DNA of 64,000 nucleotides from Chryseobacterium oranimense (GCF_900129755.1 NZ_FQWT01000001.1:620001-684000); one strand, 5' to 3'; shown: positions 9,488 through 18,873, numbered from the stretch's first letter. The notes: generated from the sequence alone by a model not told the origin. Numbers and translations: made by a program.

Positions 9488-9697
9488 TTAATGGGTATGC
9501 CCTTTGGATATACCCAAGTTTGAAATAACTACCGATAATATGAGCAATGCTATAAACAATACTACCCCAAGGGCAATCAAACCATACTTCATCTTTTTAG
9601 ATAGGGGTCTGTTATTTGTACCTCCTTTTCTTTTCGGAGGAGGTACAAATTTTTTCCTCTTTCTTGTTTTCCGACTTCTATTTGTTCTTGATTTCAT
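9488..9697 (-). CDS. Small basic single-span membrane protein
   Basis: The 69-residue protein has a highly basic, Pro/Lys/Arg-rich N-terminus, then one membrane helix (about residues 38-60) and a short tail ending in KGHTH. It lies 12 bp upstream of the P-type ATPase start and 18 bp downstream of the RND adaptor stop, so it is inside the efflux operon. The final His pair fits the His-tailed theme of this cluster. A perfect 12-bp inverted repeat lies inside the gene at 9614-9650. I recognise no family. It may be a small subunit of one of the pumps. Confidence 0.6.
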   Translation of the reverse strand: MKSRTNRSRKTRKRKKFVPPPKRKGGTNNRPLSKKMKYGLIALGVVLFIALLILSVVISNLGISKGHTH

Positions 9698-9715
9698 ACA
9701 GTAGATAGCATTGTC

Positions 9716-10906
9716 TTATTCTTCCTCTTCAGCGTTTTTAATTGCCGAAAGAATGGTATAAGCATTTTTAGTAACTACCTTTAATGATTGCTGATTAACA
9801 CTTTGAGGCAATTCGATAGCCGTATAGCCTTCCTGTTCCATACCTTTGGCAACTTGTACCAACTGGAAGGTATAGCCGTCTTTACTATCCGCTGTTTGAA
9901 TAATGATGTAATCCAAACCGTCCAACTGAACAATGGCATCATTCGGTACTGCACTCTTTTGTTCCGTTCCTGTTTCTACCCACGCCTTTACATACATTCC
10001 CGGTAAAAGTTTTGCATCTTTGGTAAAGCGGCAAAGCACAGGTATCATTTTTTTGTCATCGGCTGCCTGACCTACCAAGTACACTTTTGCTGTGTGGCGG
10101 TAATCATTCTCATTAGATAATGAAAACTTAACCGTTTGCCCAACCTGAATTTTTCCCAAGTCTTTTTCAAAGGCATTTAAGGCAAGATGCAGGGCATCTG
10201 TACCTGTTATCTCAAACAGCACATCGGTAGGGGCAGCATATTTACCAATGTTGGTATTGCTGCTTTTGATATAACCTGAAATGGGTGCATAAATGCCCGC
10301 AGTTCTGGAAATTTTATTGCTGCTTTTTAAACTTGCGCTGCTGATGCCAATGAGTGCCATTTGCTGTTCTAATCCGGCAATACGGGCTTTCATTACATTA
10401 TAATCTGAACTTACCTGTTGAAAAGTCTTTGCTGCATTCACATCCTCGTTTCTCAATTCCTGCTGCCTTTTGTATTCCTGCGATAAATATTCCAACCTGC
10501 CGATACTTTCCAGATATTCCTGCTGAATGGTAATAAATTCCGGGTTTTCAATGGTGGCTAATTGCTGTCCTTTTTTTACAGCTTGCCCCGGTAGCAGCCC
10601 TGCTGTTTTTATATAACCTCCCAATGGTGCTGACACTGTGGCTATACTGTTAGGGTCAGCTTCGATAGCTCCCGTCAGCTTGATGATATTACTTAGGTTT
10701 CTTAATTCGATAGCACCTGTTTGTATCTCTGATAGCTTATACTGGTCAGGAGTAAACGTAATTTGTCTGACCGAAGAAGCTGTGTCCGCCTTGCTTTCTG
10801 CGGTAGTCTGCTCCCCGGCAGCTTGCTCTTTTTTATCCTTACAGGATACTACCACTATTGCTGATAGCAGTAGGAGCGGTATATATTTTTTAAATGACCT
10901 ATTCAT
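9716..10906 (-). CDS. RND efflux periplasmic adaptor lipoprotein (CzcB/CusB type)
   Basis: The 396-residue protein has a lipoprotein signal ending in VVSC, so Cys22 is the likely lipidated residue. The rest fits a membrane-fusion protein: a beta-barrel/lipoyl half (about 60-120), a helical hairpin (about 130-190, with IQQEYLESIGRLEYLSQEYKRQQELRNE), a returning lipoyl half (GIYAPISGYIKSS), then a beta-barrel and membrane-proximal domain. It would bridge the RND pump and the outer-membrane channel. The pump gene is 21 bp upstream on the same strand. No Met-rich copper-binding N-terminus is seen, which fits a Czc-like more than a Cus-like system. The ion is inferred from the pump. Confidence 0.9.
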   Translation of the reverse strand: MNRSFKKYIPLLLLSAIVVVSCKDKKEQAAGEQTTAESKADTASSVRQITFTPDQYKLSEIQTGAIELRNLSNIIKLTGAIEADPNSIATVSAPLGGYIKTAGLLPGQAVKKGQQLATIENPEFITIQQEYLESIGRLEYLSQEYKRQQELRNEDVNAAKTFQQVSSDYNVMKARIAGLEQQMALIGISSASLKSSNKISRTAGIYAPISGYIKSSNTNIGKYAAPTDVLFEITGTDALHLALNAFEKDLGKIQVGQTVKFSLSNENDYRHTAKVYLVGQAADDKKMIPVLCRFTKDAKLLPGMYVKAWVETGTEQKSAVPNDAIVQLDGLDYIIIQTADSKDGYTFQLVQVAKGMEQEGYTAIELPQSVNQQSLKVVTKNAYTILSAIKNAEEEE

Positions 10907-10927
10907 TATTTTAATTTTTTTGAATGA

Positions 10928-13900
10928 TTAATTTTTACCTGAAATTGCTTCTATGGAAATAACGACCCTGTTGAAATTATACAGGTTGTCTATATACTCC
11001 GAATGGATGTTATTGGATAGCGTAAGGTTTTGCAAATATTGTGTATAGGAAATATCACCGCTTCTAAAACCTTTATCCGAGTTGTTGATAATCAGGTCTG
11101 CCTGCGGCAATGCCTGTGTCTGATAATAGTTTATTGACTTCTGATATTTCACATACTCCTGCGCCAGCTCTTTTAATTGTCCGTTCAGGTTCATCGTTGT
11201 CAGTTCCACCTGTTTTTGTGCAATCTGCTCGTTGATTTTAGCCGCATTGATTTTGGATTTATAACCTCCGGGGAAAAGAGGAATAGCAACACCAATCTGG
11301 AAAAAATTAAACCGGTCTTTTCCGGTATAGGTTCTGTCTATACCGTTTATTGTTTGCAAGCCTTTGTAGGTTTGACCGTTATAACCTAAAATAATATCCG
11401 GTAGCATCTTGCTTCTCTCCAAAGAGATTTCTCTTTGGCTTACATTGATTTCCTGTTGCAGATATTGAATGATGGGATTATTGGCAGTAGATGCGTTATC
11501 CATAGGCAATAATATATCTCTTGGAACTAATGCGGTATCTGCTATACTGATATCATCGGTTGTGTTGAGCAATGTCTGTAAAAGCTGCTTGGCAATTTTT
11601 ATATCGGCTTCGTTCTTTTCCAGCTCATTTTGAATTTGCCGGTACTGTACAGATGAAGTAGCATTTTCAAGGCTTGTACTTTCTCCTGTCCGGTATCTCA
11701 CGTCGCTTGCTTTGCTTAGCTTACTAAAAATGGTGTCCTGCTCTAACAACAGCTTCCTTTTTTCCAAAATGTACTGGTATTGCAGGTAAGCCAGCTTCAC
11801 GTCTTCTACAAGGTCGTTTTCGGTCACAGCTTTGTATTTTTCGCTGCTTTGTATTCTTTCCTGCGCCAGCTTTGACTGGTTGCCGTAAACCGTTGGAAAA
11901 TCAAAACGCTGTGTAACACTGATTAAATTATCATTAATGGTAGGATTACTCACTACGCCCTGCGTATAGGAAATTTCTGTCTTAGGAATAGTAACGCTTC
12001 CTTTTTTTAAAGCCTGCTGGACATTGATGTTATACTCCGCTATCTTGATGCTGTTGTTGTTTTTTAACGCCTCGTCAATAGATTGCTGCAAGGTCAGCAC
12101 TCTCGTTCCCGAATTGGATGGTACTTGCGCCTGCATTACAGATGGGAAACAGAAAAATCCCAATAGCAATATGGCGGTAGGTAAGGCTTTGTTTTTACGC
12201 ATTTTGAAAGATGATTTAGTGAAGTAGATATACAGTACCGGCAGCACTACAAGGGTTAAAGCGGTTGCCGTTATCAGCCCTCCAATAACTACCGTAGCCA
12301 ACGGGCGTTGTACTTCTGCACCTGATGAGCTGGACAAAGCCATTGGTAAAAAGCCTAAAGAGGCTACGGCGGCTGTCATCAATACAGGTCTTAACCTTAC
12401 CCGAGTGCCAATACGCACCCTTTCGTAAATATCTTCTACACCGTCTTTTGCCAATCGGTTAAATTCCGCTATCAATACAATCCCGTTCAGAACCGCAACC
12501 CCAAACAACGCAATAAAACCTACACCTGCAGAAATACTGAAAGGCATATCCCTGATAAGTAGAGCAAATACACCGCCTATTGCAGACAATGGAATAGCTG
12601 TGAATATTAATAAGCCCTGCTTTACCGAACGGAATGTAAAGTATAAAAGCAATAGGATGAGCAATAGTGCGACAGGCAAAGCTACTGCCAGCCTTGCGTT
12701 GGCTTCTTCGAGATTTTTAAATTGCCCGCCATAGGTGATATAATAGCCTGATGGCATCTTAACCTTAGCATTCACAATATCCTGAATATCGTTTACGATG
12801 CTTTTTACATCTCGGTTTCTTACGTTGAAACCAAGTGTAATCCGTCTTTTCGCATTATCTCGCTGTATTTGTACCGGACCGGGTTTGTAAGCAATATTCG
12901 CCACCTCGCTTAAAGGGATTTGCTGACCTGTGGGCGTACTTACAAATAGATTTTGAACATCTGTAATGTCTGCTCTTGAAGCATTATCCAATCGTACTAC
13001 CAAATCAAAACGTCTTTCTCCCTCGTACACCAAACCTGCTGCTTTACCGGCAAAGCCTGTTTCGATGGCACTGTTCACGTCCTCAACGTTCATTCCGTAT
13101 TGGGCTATCTTATCTCGGTCAAACTGTATGCTGATTTGTGGTAAACCCGTAATTTCTTCCACATACAAATCTTCTACACCCTCAACATTTCTTATTTTCC
13201 GACCTACATCTGAAGCAAGGTCAGAAAGCACATCTAAATCTTCACCGTATATTTTTAAAACCACATCCTGCTTAGCACCGGTAAGCAATTCGTTAAAACG
13301 CATCTGTATGGGTTGCTGGAAACTGAATGTTGCATTGGGGATTACAGATAGAGATTGTTGCATTTTTTCAATCAGTTCTTCTCTGTCGCCTGCACTTGTC
13401 CATTCTTTTTTAGGCTTTAGCTTAACAACCATATCTCCCGCTTCAATAGGCATTGGGTCTGTCGGAATTTCACCCGAACCTATTTTGTTTACTACCTGTT
13501 CTACTTCGGGATAGTTCTTCAATAAAATGGTTTGTGCTTTTTGGGAAACGTCTATCATTTGGGTGATGGAGCTTCCCACGGGAACCCTTGTTTCCACTGC
13601 AAAATCGCCCTCGTCCAACTGCGGGATAAATTCACCGCCCATTCTGTTGAATGTGATAAGTGTGATGATGAACAATACCACTGCAACCGATACTACCAAA
13701 AGTTTTCGCTTCATCGCACCATTAATGATAGGTGTATAAACTTTCTGTATGGCTTTCATCATCCTGTCCGAAAAGTTTTCTTTGTGCGTTGTCTTTTTAC
13801 TCAACACCAATGCAGACATCATCGGAACGTAAGTGAACGATAACAGGAATGCGCCTAAAATGGCAAAAGAAACTGTTTGTGCCATTGGTCCAAACATTTT

Positions 13901-15322
13901 ACCCTCAACGCCTACCAATGCTAATAAAGGCAGGTACACGATTAAGATAATAATCTCGCCAAATGCTGCTGCGGAACGTATCTTACGGGACGACTGATAA
14001 ACTTCTTCGTCCATTTGGTCTTGTGTCAGTTTAGCCACGCCACCGTACCGTTCCTTGCTACCTGTAATCCTATGCAACACCGCCTCAACTATAATGACCG
14101 TTCCGTCAACGATTATCCCGAAGTCAATTGCCCCCAAGCTCATCAGGTTTCCTGAAACTCCAAAAACCCGCATCATTGCTATTGCAAACAACATTGCCAG
14201 TGGAATTACAGAAGCCACTACCAATCCGCCTCGCAGGTTTCCTAAGAAAAGTATCAATACAAAAATTACAATTAATGCCCCTTCAATAAGGTTGGTTGAA
14301 ACGGTTGAAATAGCTCCGTCCACCAATTTTTTACGGTCGAGGAAAGGCTCTATTTCTACACCTTCGGGTAAACCTTTCTGAATTTCCGCAATCTTTTCTT
14401 TTACATTGGTAATAACCTCCGATGAGTTAGCTCCTTTCAACATCATAACGATACCTGTAACGGTTTCGCCCTCACCGTTACGTGTGGCTGCTCCGTATCT
14501 TGGACCGTTGCCAAAACGAACTTCGGCTACATCTCTTAACAAAACGGGTACGCCTCCCTCGGTTTTTATAACAATTTTTTTGATTTCCTCAATGTTCTTT
14601 ACCAAGCCTTCGCTTCGGATAAAGAAAGCATTCGGACCTTTATCAATATATGCACCTCCCGTATTTTGGTTGTTTTTTTCCAGTGCTGTGAAAATATCGG
14701 AGATATTAATGTTCTGGCTGGCAAGCCTGTCAGGTTCAATGGCGATTTCGTATTGCTTTACAAACCCTCCGAAGCCACTTACTTCCGCCACGCCGGGCGT
14801 ACCTAATAGCTGCCGTTTAATAATCCAGTCCTGAATGGTTCTTAACTCTGTGGCATCGTACTTATCTTCATAGCCTTTTTTGGGATGGATAACGTATTGG
14901 TAGATTTCGCCCAAACCGGTGGTTACAGGAGCCATTTCAGGCGTACCCACCCCTTCGGGGATATTTTTAGCTGCAATAGTCAGCCTTTCCTGTACCTGTT
15001 GCCTGCCCCAATAGATGTCTACCTTTTCTTCAAATACAATGGTAACAATAGAAAGCCCAAAACGGGAAAAGGAACGCATATCCTTTATACCCGGAATGCT
15101 GACCATTGTCTGCTCCACGGGAAAGGTTACGAGCTGTTCCACTTCCTGCGCCGCCAGTGTAGGCGATACAGTAATGACCATCACCTGATTATCCGTGATG
15201 TCAGGTGTGGCATCAATAGGAAGTTTGGTAAGCGAATAGGAACCCCAGCAAATTAATGCCAGGGTAAATAATCCTATTACCAACTTATTCTTGATTGAAA
15301 AATGAATGATGTTATTTAACAT
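10928..15322 (-). CDS. CzcA-type heavy-metal RND pump fused to CzcC-type outer-membrane efflux protein
   Basis: This 1,464-residue protein joins two full-length proteins. Residues 1 to about 1040 are a heavy-metal RND pump with 12 membrane helices and two large periplasmic loops. The proton-relay motif DFGIIVDGTVIIVE (D400, D406, E413) is typical of the Zn/Co/Cd/Ni branch and unlike the copper CusA branch. From MRKNKALPT (codon at 12202) on, about 424 residues form a TolC/CzcC-like outer-membrane channel with the usual repeated helical hairpins. This part starts with its own signal-peptide-like segment ending in MQAQ. Either the fusion is cleaved there or the channel can start separately. It would work with the adaptor at 9716-10906 to export metal from periplasm to outside. 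Confidence 0.93.
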   Translation of the reverse strand: MLNNIIHFSIKNKLVIGLFTLALICWGSYSLTKLPIDATPDITDNQVMVITVSPTLAAQEVEQLVTFPVEQTMVSIPGIKDMRSFSRFGLSIVTIVFEEKVDIYWGRQQVQERLTIAAKNIPEGVGTPEMAPVTTGLGEIYQYVIHPKKGYEDKYDATELRTIQDWIIKRQLLGTPGVAEVSGFGGFVKQYEIAIEPDRLASQNINISDIFTALEKNNQNTGGAYIDKGPNAFFIRSEGLVKNIEEIKKIVIKTEGGVPVLLRDVAEVRFGNGPRYGAATRNGEGETVTGIVMMLKGANSSEVITNVKEKIAEIQKGLPEGVEIEPFLDRKKLVDGAISTVSTNLIEGALIVIFVLILFLGNLRGGLVVASVIPLAMLFAIAMMRVFGVSGNLMSLGAIDFGIIVDGTVIIVEAVLHRITGSKERYGGVAKLTQDQMDEEVYQSSRKIRSAAAFGEIIILIVYLPLLALVGVEGKMFGPMAQTVSFAILGAFLLSFTYVPMMSALVLSKKTTHKENFSDRMMKAIQKVYTPIINGAMKRKLLVVSVAVVLFIITLITFNRMGGEFIPQLDEGDFAVETRVPVGSSITQMIDVSQKAQTILLKNYPEVEQVVNKIGSGEIPTDPMPIEAGDMVVKLKPKKEWTSAGDREELIEKMQQSLSVIPNATFSFQQPIQMRFNELLTGAKQDVVLKIYGEDLDVLSDLASDVGRKIRNVEGVEDLYVEEITGLPQISIQFDRDKIAQYGMNVEDVNSAIETGFAGKAAGLVYEGERRFDLVVRLDNASRADITDVQNLFVSTPTGQQIPLSEVANIAYKPGPVQIQRDNAKRRITLGFNVRNRDVKSIVNDIQDIVNAKVKMPSGYYITYGGQFKNLEEANARLAVALPVALLLILLLLYFTFRSVKQGLLIFTAIPLSAIGGVFALLIRDMPFSISAGVGFIALFGVAVLNGIVLIAEFNRLAKDGVEDIYERVRIGTRVRLRPVLMTAAVASLGFLPMALSSSSGAEVQRPLATVVIGGLITATALTLVVLPVLYIYFTKSSFKMRKNKALPTAILLLGFFCFPSVMQAQVPSNSGTRVLTLQQSIDEALKNNNSIKIAEYNINVQQALKKGSVTIPKTEISYTQGVVSNPTINDNLISVTQRFDFPTVYGNQSKLAQERIQSSEKYKAVTENDLVEDVKLAYLQYQYILEKRKLLLEQDTIFSKLSKASDVRYRTGESTSLENATSSVQYRQIQNELEKNEADIKIAKQLLQTLLNTTDDISIADTALVPRDILLPMDNASTANNPIIQYLQQEINVSQREISLERSKMLPDIILGYNGQTYKGLQTINGIDRTYTGKDRFNFFQIGVAIPLFPGGYKSKINAAKINEQIAQKQVELTTMNLNGQLKELAQEYVKYQKSINYYQTQALPQADLIINNSDKGFRSGDISYTQYLQNLTLSNNIHSEYIDNLYNFNRVVISIEAISGKN

Positions 15323-15343
15323 ATCATAATGTTATTAGAATAT

Positions 15344-15952
15344 TTATTGTTTAAGAAGATACTGTCCTTTCATTTTGATTTTAACAGTAATGTTCTCATT
15401 GGAATTGTTTTTGAAATACCAGCCCTGCGGACCTTCAAACGGAGCGACTAAAGAGCCGACCATATTATTGGAATAGGCAATAGTATAGCTTTCAAAGTAG
15501 TTGCTGTTGTTCTTTACTTCGCCGTGAAAGTCAAAGTATAGCTCACCTTTATCGGTAATCCATTCATATTTCATCTGACCGTATTTCAACATATTTACTT
15601 TGTATTCCAATCCTTCGCCTGCCGGAATAACCACGCTTACCTCGTCTGTACGTTCTGCCAGTTGAGTGGCTGGTGGCGGGTTATCTGCCGCCGCTGGTTT
15701 GGCAACATCTGCCGGAGAGCCAACATTTTCCAGTTTTAGTATCTTGTGCGGTCCCGAAGCCAACGCTTCCGTACCTGCATCACCAACATACAGCTTGCTA
15801 AAGCCTGTTGCCTTGCCAATACCCAAAGGGTCTATCCCGTATTCAGCCGGGAGTACGGCACTTACCAAGAGTACCGCTCCAATAACCAAAGCAATAATGA
15901 CCTGCTTTACAATGGATTTCTTATCTAAGATTTGATGTGCTATTTCTGCCAT
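15344..15952 (-). CDS. Membrane-anchored periplasmic protein of metal-efflux clusters
   Basis: The 202-residue protein has one N-terminal membrane helix (about residues 17-35) and a periplasmic region. A Pro/Ala-rich linker near residue 90 separates a short first part from a beta-rich C-terminal domain with many aromatic residues (YEWITDKGELYFDFHGE). Proteins of this shape, annotated as transmembrane anchor proteins, occur beside HupE/UreJ-like genes and RND pumps in many Gram-negative bacteria. Here the HupE/UreJ-like gene is 11 bp upstream and the RND pump 21 bp downstream, all on the minus strand. Its molecular role is unknown. Confidence 0.75.
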   Translation of the reverse strand: MAEIAHQILDKKSIVKQVIIALVIGAVLLVSAVLPAEYGIDPLGIGKATGFSKLYVGDAGTEALASGPHKILKLENVGSPADVAKPAAADNPPPATQLAERTDEVSVVIPAGEGLEYKVNMLKYGQMKYEWITDKGELYFDFHGEVKNNSNYFESYTIAYSNNMVGSLVAPFEGPQGWYFKNNSNENITVKIKMKGQYLLKQ

Positions 15953-15963
15953 TTTGATATTTG

Positions 15964-16647
15964 TTAAGAGTTAAAATAACCGACTAACTGATAGCCGAAT
16001 AATAAAAAGCCTGCTGCCATCAGCAACATATTTGTAACTGTTGAGAATTTTAGAAAACTCGGTGACCTTCTCCAATTAGTGATGATAAACAATACAAGGG
16101 CTAAGGCTATGAACTGACCTATCTCTACACCGATATTGAAGCCAAGCAGGTTGGTCAATAAGCCGGTTCGGTCAAAGCTCAATTCCTGTAACTTACTGGC
16201 TAAACCAAACCCGTGAAAAAGTCCAAAGATTAAGACTGCCGCTTTGGTATTGGGCTGACGTCCTAAAAACCTTTGAAAGCCTCCTAAATTATCGAAGCCT
16301 TTATACACGATAGACAATGCAATAATGGCATCAATCAGATAGGCATTGATTGCCATATCTGCCAATACACCCAGCAATAGGGTAATACTGTGACCAATGG
16401 TAAAAAAACTCACATAAAGCAGTACTTCTTTTGGGCGATACAGAAAAAAGATAACGCCTACAAGAAAGAGCAGGTGGTCATACCCGGTGAGCATATGCTT
16501 TGCCCCGATATACAGAAAAGGAACGAAAGCTACTCCCGAATTGCCGCTTAAAAATGTCTGGGTATCCTCATCTACTCCGTGAGCATACGCCGCCCCTGAA
16601 ACCAATATCAGTAGGGCTATTGATAGAAAAATTTTGATATACTTCAT
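15964..16647 (-). CDS. HupE/UreJ-like membrane protein
   Basis: From the chosen start MKYIKIFLS the protein has 227 residues. It has a signal peptide-like segment (to about residue 22, AYA), then six or so membrane helices. Conserved charged and His residues occur in GAKHMLTGYDHLLFL, TIGHSITL and FGLFHGFGLA, as is usual for the HupE_UreJ family. Some HupE/UreJ proteins move nickel or cobalt, so with the pump genes downstream a Ni/Co link is possible but not proven. A longer reading from 16707 would add 20 residues of non-signal character ahead of the signal peptide, so it was not chosen. It belongs to the minus-strand efflux operon. Confidence 0.8.
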   Translation of the reverse strand: MKYIKIFLSIALLILVSGAAYAHGVDEDTQTFLSGNSGVAFVPFLYIGAKHMLTGYDHLLFLVGVIFFLYRPKEVLLYVSFFTIGHSITLLLGVLADMAINAYLIDAIIALSIVYKGFDNLGGFQRFLGRQPNTKAAVLIFGLFHGFGLASKLQELSFDRTGLLTNLLGFNIGVEIGQFIALALVLFIITNWRRSPSFLKFSTVTNMLLMAAGFLLFGYQLVGYFNS

Positions 16648-16771
16648 TTCCGGATTTTTTGTTAATTGAAAGCATAGCATCGAGGATGTGCATAGGTGAA
16701 TACACACATCTCACGATGTACAGTTTGTGAAATCAATTATGCACACGGATTAAGCGTAATCCCCAAAAGGA

Positions 16772-17035
16772 TTAATGCTTGTGTCCGTGAGCTTTGTCTA
16801 TGCTGTCCTGATTAACTTTAGGCTGCGCAGCAGATTTATCTGTGCTGTCAGCAGGTGTATGATTACCCGCAGGGTCGTGGGAATGACCGTGAGCCTTGTC
16901 AATGCTGTCCTGATTGACTGCCGGAGCTGTTAGTTCCTGTTCTGAATTTGAATTATCCGAAGAAGATTTTTCGCTGTTATTGCAAGCTGTAAACGCAAGT
17001 GCAGCAAATGCCGCTATAATGAATGATTTTTTCAT
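16772..17035 (-). CDS. Small His-rich lipoprotein with an internal duplication
   Basis: The 87-residue protein has a lipoprotein signal (FAALAFTAC, lipidated Cys at about residue 18). The body is short and polar and contains the unit VNQDSIDKAHGHSHD, repeated at the C-terminus as VNQDSIDKAHGHKH. The two copies are also nearly identical at the DNA level. The same DKAHGH ending closes the 7180-7602 protein. I infer a periplasm-facing metal-chelating lipoprotein that buffers or passes metal to the adaptor. No fold can be assigned. It is 124 bp upstream of the HupE/UreJ-like gene on the same strand. Confidence 0.7.
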   Translation of the reverse strand: MKKSFIIAAFAALAFTACNNSEKSSSDNSNSEQELTAPAVNQDSIDKAHGHSHDPAGNHTPADSTDKSAAQPKVNQDSIDKAHGHKH

Positions 17036-17121
17036 CGTTAAAATAAATTTGATATTAAAAAAGAAATAATTCGCCCGTAGGATTGGGCGTAACTCAAATT
17101 TTAACTTTCAGAGAATGAAAG

Positions 17122-17529
17122 TTAAGCAACGATGAAAGAGGGAGGTCCCCGAAGGGTGTATGCTCCGAGGAGCGGTGGTAAATAAATAAAGTGTCCATCA
17201 GGTGGAAACGTGTGTTTCTGATAGACAACTATATATTCAACAGGCGGAATGAAATCAATCGGTAAAGCCTTGATTGATTTTACATCATCCTTTGAAATAA
17301 CAATTCTGGTTTCGCTTGAATTAGTAAAAGATACGTGTTCGCCAGCGTGTATAAAACCCGAAAAGGCAAGCTCTAAAGGTGTTTCTTTACTATTGTTATG
17401 ATGATTGTTGCCATTCTGATGCCCGTCATTGGCAATATCTGCGTGGTGGTGGTGCGATACAATGCCGTGCCCCAAAATAACTAATTGGGCAGCAATTAAA
17501 AACAATATGGCAATATATTTACGCAACAT
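17122..17529 (-). CDS. Small exported His-rich protein (HYC_CC_PP-like)
   Basis: The protein of 135 residues from the start MLRKYIAIL has an N-terminal hydrophobic segment (about 4-22), followed at once by GIVSHHHHADIANDGHQNGNN, a dense His/Asn stretch suited to metal binding. The C-terminus carries YLPPLLGAYTLRGPPSF, which resembles the NRGPPII end of the 6290 gene. I take both as one loose family of small metal-cluster proteins. I chose the internal methionine because the six residues before it add nothing to a signal peptide. It is the first gene of the efflux run after the AraC regulator. Function beyond metal binding is unknown. Confidence 0.65.
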   Translation of the reverse strand: MLRKYIAILFLIAAQLVILGHGIVSHHHHADIANDGHQNGNNHHNNSKETPLELAFSGFIHAGEHVSFTNSSETRIVISKDDVKSIKALPIDFIPPVEYIVVYQKHTFPPDGHFIYLPPLLGAYTLRGPPSFIVA

Positions 17530-17639
17530 TATGGCAAAGATATACAAATAAGTTCATTTGGTAATAATTCGGTGCAAAAAAATGAATTTAGCCCCCAATA
17601 AAATATTACAATGGCAGATGCTTAAATTTAAAAAGCCTT

Positions 17640-18518
17640 TTACACAGGCTCAACAGGAATATGGATTGCTCTCTCCATATTTTCGTAAGGATTTGTCAGC
17701 GGGCTTTGCGGTAAAATCTCAAATGCAAAAGGTTGTTTAATCCTGTAAGGGCTTTGATGCAGCCATTCGTATAAGCTGTGAAAAGTATGGAATATTTGTT
17801 TTGTATCGCCTGTAATGCCACATACGGCAAACTTTCCGCCGTCAATGTTTAGTATATCAATGCCTTTGGGTATCTCCTGATGTGCCTGTAACGTTATTCC
17901 TGCCTGATATATGCCTGCGTGTGGATTGACAATGCCGACAAATTGCGTGTTCACAGTCAGTAAATCCCTTGCCTCTGCAAACTGAATAACTCTTTTGAAA
18001 CTCTTATGAATTTCTCCGATGTCTGTTAAAGGTGCATTTACAAAAATGACTTTAAGCGATTGGGCTTTTTTTATTTCAATGCTCAAATCCTTTTCCCTGC
18101 CGTTATTATCATTTACGAAAAAGTTCCCATTGATTTTTATATGCTTCAGGTACTTTGTAATAGTCGTGTGGTCTTTTGACGGAATGTTCCGCAATTCCTC
18201 TGCCGAAATACCAAAGAAATTCCTAAAGCTCCTTGCAAATGTAGAAGATGAAGCAAAACCGTTATCCAGTGCAATTTCGGTAATGGATTTGTGCGTATGT
18301 GTGAGCAAATAATGGGCAACATTTATCATTCTTACCTTTATGATAAACTGTTTCGGGCTTTCGCCAGTTACCTGCTTAAATATTTTTTGGAAATGAAAAG
18401 GCGAATAATTAGCGATGCCCGCAAGTTGTGCTAACGAAAGCTCCTCTTGCGGGTTTTGCTGAATGAAGTTGATAACTGCATTGATTTTCTTTTTATGTTC
18501 CGTTGAAATATCAAACAT
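17640..18518 (-). CDS. AraC-family regulator with GyrI-like ligand-binding domain
   Basis: The 292-residue protein has an AraC-type double helix-turn-helix at the N-terminus (about residues 8-105: LSLAQLAGIANYSPFHFQKIFKQVTGESPKQFI, then ITEIALDNGFASSSTFARSFRNFFG). A GyrI-like/effector-binding domain follows (about 130-290), the SoxS/Rob-like order with DNA binding first. GyrI-like domains usually bind hydrophobic cations or similar small ligands. The gene precedes the metal-efflux genes on the same strand, with 110 bp between its stop and the 17122-17529 gene start, so it is the natural candidate regulator of the cargo. No Cys/His metal site stands out, so the inducer may not be the metal itself. 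Confidence 0.87.
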   Translation of the reverse strand: MFDISTEHKKKINAVINFIQQNPQEELSLAQLAGIANYSPFHFQKIFKQVTGESPKQFIIKVRMINVAHYLLTHTHKSITEIALDNGFASSSTFARSFRNFFGISAEELRNIPSKDHTTITKYLKHIKINGNFFVNDNNGREKDLSIEIKKAQSLKVIFVNAPLTDIGEIHKSFKRVIQFAEARDLLTVNTQFVGIVNPHAGIYQAGITLQAHQEIPKGIDILNIDGGKFAVCGITGDTKQIFHTFHSLYEWLHQSPYRIKQPFAFEILPQSPLTNPYENMERAIHIPVEPV

Positions 18519-18545
18519 CGCTTACAAAGGTAATCAAAATACAGG

Positions 18546-18794
18546 CTAATGGTTTGAGTGCTGCTCCATTCCGTTGTGGTGTGGCGGTGTATGATGCCCT
18601 GAATGAAAATGATGAATAATGCCGTGAACAATGGTTGCAACAAGGATGAGGTGAAGCATCACAAGAACGACTTTACTGAAATGGCGATACCATTTTCCAA
18701 GCGAATGCCTGTCTATGTAAATCCTCAAAAAAACGGCTGCAATCAACGTCAATAATTCAAAGGTCAAAAGACCTGCTAAATGTAAGTGAAACAT
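18546..18794 (-). CDS. Small membrane protein with His-rich tail
   Basis: This 82-residue protein has two hydrophobic stretches (about residues 4-25 and 40-62) and ends in a very His-rich tail (HGIIHHFHSGHHTPPHHNG). It is 27 bp upstream of the AraC gene on the same strand and may be read together with it. Codon use and the His theme match the other small proteins of this block. I know no family name for it. Metal binding on the exported tail is inferred from composition only. Confidence 0.55.
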   Translation of the reverse strand: MFHLHLAGLLTFELLTLIAAVFLRIYIDRHSLGKWYRHFSKVVLVMLHLILVATIVHGIIHHFHSGHHTPPHHNGMEQHSNH

Positions 18795-18873
18795 AATTTT
18801 ATATGTAAGCTGATTAAATTAAAAAAAGCAAAGAGCAACCTTATATTGTTACTCTTTGCTGTAACTGCGTTCA

